Positions 1 through 5,970 of a DNA stretch of 8,442 nt are shown piece after piece (positions within the stretch are counted from its first letter, which is position 1; the number at the start of each line of letters is the position of its first letter). Source of the stretch: JBOGIF01 sp050742415. GTDB lineage: Bacteria; Actinomycetota; Acidimicrobiia; Acidimicrobiales; AC-14. The notes beneath the pieces are model-generated. The model was not told the origin of the DNA. It ran no database searches and saw only the letters and a list, made by a program, of their open reading frames with translations. A program made the position numbers and the translations under genes. The stretch lies in the NCBI GenBank assembly GCA_050742415.1, contig JBOGIF010000038.1, positions 1-8,442 of the forward strand, given 5' to 3'.

Positions 1-2
1 AC

Positions 3-425
3 GTCGCCGCCCTTCTCGACCAGTTCGCTGCAGACCCGATCCACGAGCTGGCACAGCTCGCTCGAGCGGCCACGTTCACGGCGATGATCGGAAATGCCGA
101 CGCTCACGGCAAGAACGTCGCCGTCCTCCACGAGGAGACCGGGTACATCACGCTCGCTCCGCTTTACGACACGGTGCCCACCACGATGTGGCCGAACCTC
201 AGGGGCACCGCAGCAATGCCCGTCCACGGCCGTCGACGCCTGCACGCGGTCACCCTCGAGGACATGTTGGACGAGGCCTACCTCTGGCCGCTCGACCGGC
301 GCCGGGCGCGTGACGTGTCCGTCGGGACCGCCGAGGCGATTCTCGACGCTCTCGGCTCCCTTGCCGTTCCTCCTGAGCTGGCCGAACGGATCGCCGCACG
401 CTGCCGATCGTTTCTCGCCGCCTGA
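3..425 (+). CDS. HipA-family serine/threonine kinase, C-terminal fragment (5' end outside window)
   Basis: The reading frame is open from the window edge and ends at TGA 423-425, giving about 140 residues of the C-terminal kinase half of a HipA-type toxin. Visible motifs are NADAHGKN (fragment residues 31-38), the HipA catalytic loop with its Asp33 and metal-binding Asn38, and LAPLYD (51-56), the segment with the second metal-binding Asp56. Both match E. coli HipA closely (family knowledge). HipA kinases phosphorylate proteins such as aminoacyl-tRNA synthetases and are normally silenced by a HipB-type antitoxin encoded upstream; that region, and the autophosphorylated serine segment, lie outside the window. 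The tail is a helical C-terminal bundle ending in FLAA. The gene stands 99 bases before a tRNA-Lys gene on the same strand. The family call is secure; whether the full gene is intact, toxic or paired with an antitoxin cannot be judged here. Confidence 0.86.
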   Translation, partial: VAALLDQFAADPIHELAQLARAATFTAMIGNADAHGKNVAVLHEETGYITLAPLYDTVPTTMWPNLRGTAAMPVHGRRRLHAVTLEDMLDEAYLWPLDRRRARDVSVGTAEAILDALGSLAVPPELAERIAARCRSFLAA

Positions 426-475
426 CCCGTCGACGTCCACACGCAGATCCCCGACACCGGCGACGGCATGGCCGG

Positions 476-481
476 TAGGGT
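476..481 (+). promoter_or_regulatory. candidate -10 box for the tRNA-Lys gene
   Basis: TAGGGT at 476-481 fits the actinobacterial TAnnnT -10 pattern and is identical to the -10 candidates at 3344 and 8281. A possible -35 (CCGACA, 451-456) lies 19 bases upstream. Transcription would begin near 488, leaving a leader of about 37 bases for RNase P to remove. A second possibility is CACAAT at 505-510. Nothing else notable was seen between the hipA stop and the tRNA. Confidence 0.3.
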
Positions 482-524
482 CGTCCACGGGCAGCACCGG
501 GATGCACAATGGTCACGCATCTGG

Positions 525-596
525 GGGGGCGTAGGTCAGTGGTAGACCGGCGGCCTTTTAAGCCGCGCGTCGAAGGTTCGATCCCTTCCGCCCCCA
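525..596 (+). tRNA. tRNA-Lys (anticodon UUU)
   Basis: A complete 72-base cloverleaf can be folded by hand. The acceptor stem pairs 525-531 (GGGGGCG) with 589-595 (CGCCCCC), with discriminator A596. The D stem pairs 534-537 with 545-548. The anticodon stem pairs 550-554 with 562-566 around the loop CTTTTAA (555-561), placing anticodon TTT at 557-559. The variable loop is 567-571, and the T stem pairs 572-576 with 584-588 around TTCGATC. All stems are fully Watson-Crick. CCA is not encoded (597-599 is CGG), so it must be added post-transcriptionally. Discriminator A and anticodon UUU fit bacterial tRNA-Lys, which reads AAA and AAG. Confidence 0.97.
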
Positions 597-634
597 CGGT
601 CGCTGCCGCGTCCAGAGGTCCGCCCGCCCGCCGG

Positions 635-640
635 TACGAT
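635..640 (+). promoter_or_regulatory. candidate -10 box giving a leaderless dksA-like mRNA
   Basis: TACGAT at 635-640 fits the TAnnnT -10 pattern. Six bases separate it from the GTG at 647, so transcription would start at or beside the first base of the start codon. No Shine-Dalgarno sequence precedes this GTG, which agrees with leaderless translation. No convincing -35 box is seen. Confidence 0.55.
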
Positions 641-646
641 CGCCGC

Positions 647-1069
647 GTGGACACTGAGAACGCTCGCCAGCGGCTCGACCAGGAGCGCGCCCGCCTCACC
701 GACGTTCACTCCGGGCTCGACGAGGAGCACCTGGGCGAGCAGTCAGAGGGGGAGAGCCTCAGCGAGCTGTCGTCGCTCGACCAGCACGAGGCCGACCTCG
801 GAACCGAGACCTTCGAGCGGGAGAAGGACCTGGCCATCCTCGAGCGTGTCGAGGCCGAGCTGGCCGATGTCGAGCACGCCATGCGCCGCCTCGACGAAGG
901 GAGCTACGGCACTTGCGGGGTCTGCGGCCGGGTGATCGACGAGGACCGCCTGGAGGCGCTACCCGCCACCAGGTTCTGCGTGGAGCACCAGGCGCTGGCC
1001 GAGCGCCAGGCCCGGGCGGAGGGTGCTCGGGCCGCTGGCGACCAGGGCCGGTCTCCTGGCCTGGGCTAG
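647..1069 (+). CDS. DksA/TraR (YteA-like) C4-type zinc-finger protein
   Basis: This encodes a 140-residue protein of the DksA/TraR zinc-finger family, whose members bind RNA polymerase through its secondary channel or act as general stress-type regulators; the role of this member is not known. Residues 1-85 are charged and helical, with the stretch DQHEADLGTETFEREKD (45-61) typical of the YteA-like subgroup and marking the probable coiled coil. The zinc finger is C90-x2-C93 ... C111-x2-H114, so the fourth ligand is His rather than the usual Cys. The start at GTG 647 was chosen because the frame further upstream runs through the tRNA gene and because a TAnnnT box sits six bases upstream. The last 47 bases overlap the start of the ABC1 kinase gene, suggesting translational coupling. 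Confidence 0.9.
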   Translation: MDTENARQRLDQERARLTDVHSGLDEEHLGEQSEGESLSELSSLDQHEADLGTETFEREKDLAILERVEAELADVEHAMRRLDEGSYGTCGVCGRVIDEDRLEALPATRFCVEHQALAERQARAEGARAAGDQGRSPGLG

Positions 1070-2549
1070 AGGCGCTCCCCGCCGCGCTCCCAGCCGCCGC
1101 CTCCGCTGGGCGCTGGTCGGCTCGGCCGCGACGGTGGGCGCGGTCGGTGCCGGGGTCGGCGTGGCGCTGGCCGACGACGACCGCCGGGTGCGCCTGGAGC
1201 GCCAGGCTCGGGTGTGGCGGCTCAGCATTCGCCGGGTTCTCCATTGGCTCGTCGTGAAGGTGCGGGGCCGTCGAGCGACCGAAGAGCAGCGGGCAGCACT
1301 GGAGGAGCGCTTCGCCATTCGCAGTGCCCAGGACGTAGCCGAGGTCCTTGGCGGCATGAAGGGCGCCATCATGAAGGCCGGGCAGATGATCTCCTTCGTC
1401 GCCGAAGGACTTCCCCCTGAGGCCCGGGCCGCCCTGGCCACCCTTCAGGCCGACGTCCCGCCGATGGCGCCGAGCCTGGCAGAAGGGGTGGTGCGCGAGG
1501 AGCTGGGCGACGACCCGTCCCGGTTGTTCCTGGACTGGGACCCGGTCCCCGTCGCCGCCGCCTCCATCGGCCAGGTCCACCGCGCCGTCATGCCGGACGG
1601 GCGGCTGGTGGCGGTGAAGGTCCAGTACCCCGGCGTCGACCGGGCCATTCGCTCCGACCTCGACAACGCCGAGCTGCTCACCGGGATGTTCGCCTCGTTC
1701 GCGCTCAAGAACATGGACGTGAAGCCCATGGTCGACGAGCTGCGGGCCCGGATGGGCGACGAGCTCGACTACCGGCTGGAGGCCCGCTGCCAGGCCGAGT
1801 TCGCCGACCGTTACCGGGGCCACCCGTTCATCCACGTCCCCGACGTGGTGCCCGAGCGCAGTGCCCGCCGGGTGATCACCAGCGACTGGGTCGACGGGGT
1901 GTCGTGGCCGGACTTCCTGGCCACGGCGACCGCCGAGGAGCAGGCAACAGCCGCCGAGGTGCTGTTCCGGTTCGCCGAGGGCTCGATCTGGCACCACCGA
2001 GTGTTCAACGGCGATCCCCATCCCGGCAACTACCGGTTCCATCCCGGCGGCCGCAAGGTCACGTTCTTGGACTTCGGCCTGGTGAAGCGCTGGGCTCCCG
2101 GAGAGCTCGAGAGCCTTAGCCCGATCCTCGACGCCATCCTTGCCCAGGACGCCACTGGCACGGTGCAGGCGCTGGTGGCCGCCCGCTTCCTCCCGGCCGA
2201 CCACGGCCTGGCGGTGGAGAGGGTGTACGAGTACTGCAGCGGGCCCTACATCCCGTTCCAGCAGGACGAGTTCACGTACACGTCGGAGTTCGTGGGGCAG
2301 ACGCTGCAGCGCATGCTGGACCTCCAGGGCGAGTACGGCGACGTCATCCGGCTCCTCAACATGCCGCCCTCCTACGTGATCCTCGACCGGGTCGTGTGGG
2401 GCATGAGCGCGCTGCTCGGTCGGATGCAGGCGAGGGCCGGCTGGGGACGCCTGCTGGACGAGTACCTCCACCATGCCCCACCGTCCACCGAGCTGGGCCG
2501 AGCCGAGGCGGAATGGCGAGAGCGAAGAGCGGCAGCGTCCCGTCCCTGA
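1023..2549 (+). CDS. ABC1/UbiB (ADCK)-family atypical protein kinase
   Basis: This 508-residue protein carries the full set of ABC1 kinase motifs: KAGQ at 118-121 (the family-specific KxGQ motif), the alanine-rich loop AAAS at 178-181 that replaces the usual P-loop, VAVK with Lys199, ELD at 247-249 within the ELDYxxEA motif, the catalytic loop NGDPHPGN (329-336, Asp331 and Asn336), and DFG at 350-352. Residues 27-50 form a hydrophobic, Gly/Ala-rich segment that may be a membrane anchor. UbiB/COQ8 relatives are ATPases that support isoprenoid quinone synthesis; actinomycetes make menaquinone, so the substrate is open. The start is uncertain: GTG 1023 directly abuts GGAGG (1018-1022) with no spacer, and GTG 1134 would remove most of the hydrophobic segment. 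The gene overlaps its neighbours on both sides (47 and 37 bases), implying one operon with the zinc-finger protein and hydrolase. Confidence 0.93.
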   Translation: MLGPLATRAGLLAWARGAPRRAPSRRLRWALVGSAATVGAVGAGVGVALADDDRRVRLERQARVWRLSIRRVLHWLVVKVRGRRATEEQRAALEERFAIRSAQDVAEVLGGMKGAIMKAGQMISFVAEGLPPEARAALATLQADVPPMAPSLAEGVVREELGDDPSRLFLDWDPVPVAAASIGQVHRAVMPDGRLVAVKVQYPGVDRAIRSDLDNAELLTGMFASFALKNMDVKPMVDELRARMGDELDYRLEARCQAEFADRYRGHPFIHVPDVVPERSARRVITSDWVDGVSWPDFLATATAEEQATAAEVLFRFAEGSIWHHRVFNGDPHPGNYRFHPGGRKVTFLDFGLVKRWAPGELESLSPILDAILAQDATGTVQALVAARFLPADHGLAVERVYEYCSGPYIPFQQDEFTYTSEFVGQTLQRMLDLQGEYGDVIRLLNMPPSYVILDRVVWGMSALLGRMQARAGWGRLLDEYLHHAPPSTELGRAEAEWRERRAAASRP

Positions 2550-3346
2550 CGGGGTTCGTGGCCAAGCGGTTCTTCACCCCCCGCTTCGGCAACCACGAGC
2601 GACTGGCGCTCCTGACCGAGGACGGGGTCCGTCTCGGGGGAGGGCGGCTGACCGGGCCGAGCGACGCCTCCGCCTCCATCGTCTTGGTCCACGGGTTCTC
2701 CCATACCAGCCGGACACCGAAGATCCACGCCTTCGCTCATCGGCTGGCACGCCGGGCCCACGTGCTGGTGCCGGACCTGCGGGGCCACGGCACCTCGGGC
2801 GGCCTGTGCACCCTCGGAGCCGACGAGCCCCTCGACGTGGCGGCGGCAATCGCGGCGGCTAGGGGTGCCGAGCCGGACTTGCCGGTGGTGACGGTGGGCA
2901 TCAGCCTCGGCGGGGCTGCGGTCCTGCTCCAGGCCGGACGTCGCGATGCACGGGAGAGGGTTGCCGGGGCGGTGGCCATCAGCGCCCCGGCGTGGTGGGG
3001 CGCCTGGGACACGCCGAGCACCGCCCGTATCCGTCGCTACGCCTCCACCGCCGCCGGCCGCCGGTTCATGGCCGATTTCCTCAACACCCGCGTGGCCGCG
3101 ACATGCCCGGGGGTGGCCGACTCACACGACCTGGTGGCGGCCATAGCGCCGGCGTTCACGCTCGTCGTCCACGACCCAATGGACCACTACTTCGGCGAGG
3201 AGCACGCCCAGACGCTGTTCCGTTGGGCCAACCGCCCCAAAGACCTCTGGCTCGTTCGGGGTAGCGGGCATGGCACCGACCTGCTGACCTCCGAGCTGGC
3301 CGACCGCCTCCTCTCCCACGTGGAGGCCCATACGGGTGCCGGGTAG
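2513..3346 (+). CDS. alpha/beta-fold hydrolase
   Basis: This 277-residue protein has the serine hydrolase architecture: VLVHGFS (57-63, oxyanion-hole region), PDLRGHG (87-93), the nucleophile elbow GISLGG (129-134) with Ser131, an acid candidate at Asp221 or Asp224 in the segment LVVHDPMDH (217-225), and GSGHGTD (250-256) with catalytic His253. It resembles lysophospholipase or esterase-like members of the fold; the substrate cannot be read from the sequence. ATG 2513 is chosen because it is preceded by a purine-rich GAGGCGGA (2505-2512) and because the frame further upstream lies inside the kinase gene; the remaining 37-base overlap suggests coupling to the kinase. The N-terminal 30 residues are basic with no clear signal peptide, so a cytoplasmic location is likely. 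The stop codon TAG (3344-3346) doubles as the start of a -10 box for the next gene. Confidence 0.88.
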   Translation: MARAKSGSVPSLTGFVAKRFFTPRFGNHERLALLTEDGVRLGGGRLTGPSDASASIVLVHGFSHTSRTPKIHAFAHRLARRAHVLVPDLRGHGTSGGLCTLGADEPLDVAAAIAAARGAEPDLPVVTVGISLGGAAVLLQAGRRDARERVAGAVAISAPAWWGAWDTPSTARIRRYASTAAGRRFMADFLNTRVAATCPGVADSHDLVAAIAPAFTLVVHDPMDHYFGEEHAQTLFRWANRPKDLWLVRGSGHGTDLLTSELADRLLSHVEAHTGAG

Positions 3347-3349
3347 GGT
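3344..3349 (+). promoter_or_regulatory. candidate -10 box overlapping a stop codon, leaderless start of the MaoC gene
   Basis: TAGGGT at 3344-3349 begins with the TAG stop of the hydrolase gene. Exactly six bases separate it from the GTG at 3356, the spacing expected when transcription starts on the first base of the start codon. The MaoC GTG has no Shine-Dalgarno sequence. No clear -35 was found. Confidence 0.58.
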
Positions 3350-3355
3350 TCGCAC

Positions 3356-4210
3356 GTGGCCGCGGCACCCCTGGACCGGCTGGGCCGGGTGTACGAGCAG
3401 GAGCCGGTCGAGGTCGACGCCGCCCGGGCGCTCGCCTATGCCCGGGCCACCAACGACGACAATCCGGCCTATCTCTCGGGCGACGTGCTGCCACCTTTGT
3501 TCGGAGTGGTCCCGGCGTGGCCAGCGTTCCTGGCCGTGGTCGGCGACCTGGTGCCGCCCGACTCCATGTCGCGGCTGCTCCACGCCGGCCACGACATGCG
3601 CTTCCATCGGCCGCTGGTAGCCGGAAGCCGGTTGGCGACCTCGGCGGAGGTCTCGGGAGTCCGTGCCGCGCGGGCTGGTGCCTGGATCTCGGTACGTCTC
3701 CAGAGCCGGGCCGATGGCGGGCCGGTGGCGCTCGAGCAGTTCGCCACCCTGTTCGTGCGGGGGCTCGACGCCGGCGGCAGCGGTGGTGTCGCCACGCCCG
3801 GGCACCCCTTTCCGCCCTCGGCTCGTTCGGCGCCCGTCGCCACCTTCAAGGTCGACGTGGACTTCGACCAGACCAGCCGCTACGCCGAGGCATCCGGGGA
3901 CACCAACGCCATCCACCTGGACGAAGCCGCAGCCAAGGCCGCGGGCCTGCCCGGCGTGATAGTGCACGGCCTATGCACCATGGCGATGTGCGGGCGTGCC
4001 GTGGTCGCGGCCGCCGCCGGCGACGACCCCACGCGGCTGAAGCGGCTGGCGCTGCGCTTCTCTCAGCCGGTGCTTCCGGGTAGCGACGTCTCGACCTCTG
4101 TTTACGGCGCCGGCACCGACGAGGGGGCCAGGAACGCCCGCTACGCCTTCGAGGCGACCAGCGGGGAAAAGCGCGTGGTCAAGGACGGCCTGGCCGAAGT
4201 CGCGGCCTAG
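3356..4210 (+). CDS. MaoC-type double-hotdog (R)-specific enoyl-CoA hydratase/dehydratase
   Basis: This 284-residue protein has two hotdog domains. Residues 1-150 resemble the FAS1-type dehydratase N-terminal domain (MaoC_dehydrat_N). Residues 163-284 form a MaoC-like domain carrying the hydratase-2 motif YAEASGDTNAIH (176-187), with catalytic Asp182 and His187, followed by GLPGVIVHGLCTMA (197-210), the usual active-site helix. Such enzymes hydrate trans-2-enoyl-CoA to (R)-3-hydroxyacyl-CoA, or the reverse, in fatty acid, steroid or related acyl-CoA metabolism. Having both halves in one chain matches the pseudo-dimeric double-hotdog form, in which only the C-terminal half is catalytic. A separate internal promoter and leaderless start are likely. 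The next gene begins two bases after the stop, so the two are probably co-transcribed although no functional link is obvious. Confidence 0.9.
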   Translation: MAAAPLDRLGRVYEQEPVEVDAARALAYARATNDDNPAYLSGDVLPPLFGVVPAWPAFLAVVGDLVPPDSMSRLLHAGHDMRFHRPLVAGSRLATSAEVSGVRAARAGAWISVRLQSRADGGPVALEQFATLFVRGLDAGGSGGVATPGHPFPPSARSAPVATFKVDVDFDQTSRYAEASGDTNAIHLDEAAAKAAGLPGVIVHGLCTMAMCGRAVVAAAAGDDPTRLKRLALRFSQPVLPGSDVSTSVYGAGTDEGARNARYAFEATSGEKRVVKDGLAEVAA

Positions 4211-4212
4211 AG

Positions 4213-5487
4213 GTGGCAGTCCTACGTCTGTTCGCGTCGGCCCGTGAGGCGGCCGGTGACGCGTCGGTCGAGATCGACGCAGCGACCGTCGACGAGCTCT
4301 TGGCCGAGGCTGTGCGCCGTTACGGCCGTGGCTTCGCCGACGTGCTGGCCACCTCCCGGGTCTGGGTCAACGGCCAGCCCGCGGACGGCTCCGCCCAGCT
4401 GGCGGGACGCGATGTGGTTGCGGTCCTGCCTCCGGTCTCGGGCGGTGCCACTCGCACGGCTCGACCGACCCCGTCCCGACCGACGCCCCGGCCCTCTGCC
4501 TTCCAGCCACCGACGGCACGAAAGGCACCTCGGCCGCGCCCCGCTCCGCCTCCGCCTCCCCCGGCGTTCGCTCGGCCCTCGCTTCCTGTCCCCGACGCCC
4601 TGGCCCGTCAGCCCGAGCTGTTCCCCGAGGCGGCGTCCGCCACCGAGGAGGCCCCCGCCCCCGCCCAGGAGCCCGCCGCCCAGGAGCCCGTCCCCCGGGA
4701 AGCCGCCTCCCGTCCGTCCCCGTCTCGGTCGACCGAGGTCCGGCCGGCGTTGGAGGTCGTGCCGCGAGCGGCGCGGCCTCACGGCCGGCTTGGCCTGGCC
4801 TGGGCCCTCGGCACGGCCGTCGTCACAGTGGCTGGTTCCGGATGGCTGGCGATCTGGCTGGCGGCGACCGCCGCCGCCGCCGCCTCGCAGACGGCCATGG
4901 TGTGGCGCGGGCGGCGCGAGCGGCCATTGCCGGGTTTTGCGGCCGCCGCGGCAGCAGCCCTGCCGCTCGCCGCCGCCTCCGGGGCTCCGGCCATCAACGC
5001 CGTCATGGCCGCGTCGCTGCTGGCGATGCTCCTGGCCCGGATGGCGGCGCGGACCCGAGCGCCGGCGCGCGACGTGGCGCTGACCCTCCTGATCGCCGTC
5101 CCCGTCGGCTTGGCGGCTGTCGCCCCGGTCTTGCTCCGCGAGATCGGCATCGAACCCGCCTTGTTCCTGTTCGGCTGTGCGGCGGCCTACGACGCTGGCG
5201 CCTACCTGGTGGGCACAGGAGCGTCGTCCCGGTGGGAGGGGCCGGCCGCCGGGATCGCCGCTCTCGTCCCGGTCACCTTCGTGGGCGCCATCGTCCTTCC
5301 CGAGTCCTTCGGACAGGCCCCGTTCCTGTTGGGCGCTCTCGCCGCCGTGCTCGCGCCCCTCGGGCCACTCGCCGCATCGGCCCTGCTGGGCAGCGCGGAC
5401 GCTCCGGCCCCCGCCATGCGCCGGCTCGACTCACTGCTGGTCCTCGGGCCGTTGTGGGGGGCGTGTTTCACGGCCCTCGTGCACTAG
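4213..5487 (+). CDS. MoaD/ThiS-like domain fused via Pro-rich linker to a degenerate CdsA-like membrane domain
   Basis: This 424-residue protein has three parts. Residues 1-78 are a clear MoaD-like beta-grasp domain: LRLFASAREAAG (4-15), VWVNG (50-54) and the terminal PPVSGG (73-78). In free MoaD the GG is the C-terminus that is adenylated and converted to thiocarboxylate for molybdopterin synthesis; here it is internal. Residues 79-185 are a Pro/Ala/Glu-rich disordered linker with a run of six prolines. Residues 190-424 hold about seven or eight hydrophobic segments. Their C-terminal half aligns by eye with phosphatidate cytidylyltransferase (CdsA): YDAGAYLVG (326-334), SSRWEGPAAG (338-347) and MRRLDSLL (402-409) mirror CdsA's D-x-GAY-x-x-G, S-x-K-x-T-W-x-G and DRxDSL. 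The KR, KD and GHGG residues of CdsA are missing, so catalysis is doubtful. The MoaD call is strong; the CdsA relationship is my inference without a search. The gene lies two bases after the MaoC stop and converges on sodN. Confidence 0.8.
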   Translation: MAVLRLFASAREAAGDASVEIDAATVDELLAEAVRRYGRGFADVLATSRVWVNGQPADGSAQLAGRDVVAVLPPVSGGATRTARPTPSRPTPRPSAFQPPTARKAPRPRPAPPPPPPAFARPSLPVPDALARQPELFPEAASATEEAPAPAQEPAAQEPVPREAASRPSPSRSTEVRPALEVVPRAARPHGRLGLAWALGTAVVTVAGSGWLAIWLAATAAAAASQTAMVWRGRRERPLPGFAAAAAAALPLAAASGAPAINAVMAASLLAMLLARMAARTRAPARDVALTLLIAVPVGLAAVAPVLLREIGIEPALFLFGCAAAYDAGAYLVGTGASSRWEGPAAGIAALVPVTFVGAIVLPESFGQAPFLLGALAAVLAPLGPLAASALLGSADAPAPAMRRLDSLLVLGPLWGACFTALVH

Positions 5488-5512
5488 GGCGTTCGGGACT
5501 AGGGCCCTCGGG
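5483..5512. repeat. two tandem imperfect 15-bp units between convergent genes
   Basis: ACTAGGGCGTTCGGG (5483-5497) is followed directly by ACTAGGGCCCTCGGG (5498-5512); 13 of 15 positions agree. The array covers the stop codon of the MoaD-fusion gene (5485-5487) and nearly all of the 27-base gap to the sodN stop. No convincing intrinsic terminator with a T-run is present, so the repeat may simply be a recent duplication. Confidence 0.7.
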
Positions 5513-5514
5513 AA

Positions 5515-5943
5515 CTACGCCTTCTTGGTCTCCCAGAAGATGACATCGATCTCGGCGACGAGATCCAGGAGCTTCTGGCCGGTGGCCGGGTCGACCGAGC
5601 TCTTGGTGGCTCCAGCCGCCTTGGTGGCGTTCCAGAAGAGCTCGTGGAGCTGGGGGTACTTCTCGAGATGGGGCGGCTTGAAGTAGTCGGTCCACAGCAC
5701 CCACAGGTGGTGCTTGACCAGGTCGGCCCGCTCCTCTTTGATGGCGACGGCCCGCTGACGGAAGACATCGTCGGACGACGCTTGGTACTTCTCCTGGCAG
5801 GCCTTCACCGACTCGGCCTCGATCCGGGCCTGGGCCGGGTCGTAGACGCCGCAGGGAAGGTCGCAGTGGGCGTGGACCGGTGCAGGCGGGCTCAGTCGGT
5901 CCACGAGGAGGATGATCTTCCGGACAGGGGTTGGCAGGGGCAT
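5515..5943 (-). CDS. sodN: nickel superoxide dismutase precursor (NiSOD)
   Basis: This 142-residue precursor yields a 117-residue mature enzyme, the same length as Streptomyces NiSOD as I recall it. It disproportionates superoxide in the cytoplasm as a homohexamer. After cleavage behind Ala25 the mature chain begins HCDLPCGVYDP, the nickel hook. Mature His1, Cys2 and Cys6 (ligands), Tyr9, Glu17 and Arg47 (second-shell and His1-positioning residues) are all present, and the C-terminus FWETKKA is typical. A third cysteine occurs at mature position 24. The start ATG 5943-5941 follows AAGGAG with a 7-base spacer, giving a 25-residue propeptide, longer than the 14 residues I recall for S. coelicolor. 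An internal GTG at 5904-5902 would give 12 residues but lacks a comparable ribosome site. The maturation peptidase gene sodX is divergent, 35 bases away. Nickel-dependent control by a Nur-type repressor is common in relatives but no operator was recognised. Confidence 0.97.
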   Translation of the reverse strand: MPLPTPVRKIILLVDRLSPPAPVHAHCDLPCGVYDPAQARIEAESVKACQEKYQASSDDVFRQRAVAIKEERADLVKHHLWVLWTDYFKPPHLEKYPQLHELFWNATKAAGATKSSVDPATGQKLLDLVAEIDVIFWETKKA

Positions 5944-5950
5944 GCCTCGG

Positions 5951-5956
5951 CTCCTT
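5951..5956 (-). promoter_or_regulatory. sodN ribosome binding site
   Basis: On the minus strand AAGGAG lies seven bases before ATG 5943. It is a near-consensus Shine-Dalgarno sequence and decides in favour of the longer propeptide. It contrasts with the leaderless starts of several neighbours and fits a highly translated antioxidant enzyme. Confidence 0.8.
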
Positions 5957-5964
5957 GGTCTCGT

Positions 5965-5970
5965 GGAAGG
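5965..5970 (+). promoter_or_regulatory. sodX ribosome binding site
   Basis: GGAAGG at 5965-5970 lies eight bases before GTG 5979 and supports that start over the upstream TTG at 5931 or the later GTG at 6009. It sits only nine bases from the divergent sodN ribosome site, so the 5' leaders of the two genes overlap or abut in antisense. Confidence 0.55.

Noticed and set aside
1..600. Genomic island boundary at hipA and tRNA-Lys
   Set aside because: hipA lies on the 5' side of the tRNA, no integrase is present, and no second copy of the tRNA 3' end was found in the window.
509..646. N-terminal extension of the zinc-finger gene
   Set aside because: This stretch contains the whole tRNA-Lys gene; the family match begins only at residue 1 of the GTG 647 start.
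759..2474. Long open frame of 571 codons on the minus strand
   Set aside because: It is antisense to the ABC1 kinase and zinc-finger genes, whose motifs are unmistakable. The translation is rich in His, Gly, Arg and Pro without domains, as expected for a GC-rich codon-position shadow.
3122..3967. Open frame of 281 codons on the minus strand
   Set aside because: It is antisense to the hydrolase and MaoC genes and shows no recognisable motif.
4440..4790. Possible frameshift or gene boundary inside the Pro-rich linker, separating moaD from a membrane-protein gene
   Set aside because: The frame is continuous with no stop, no ribosome site or promoter was seen before the membrane part, and linkers of this type are common in real fusions.
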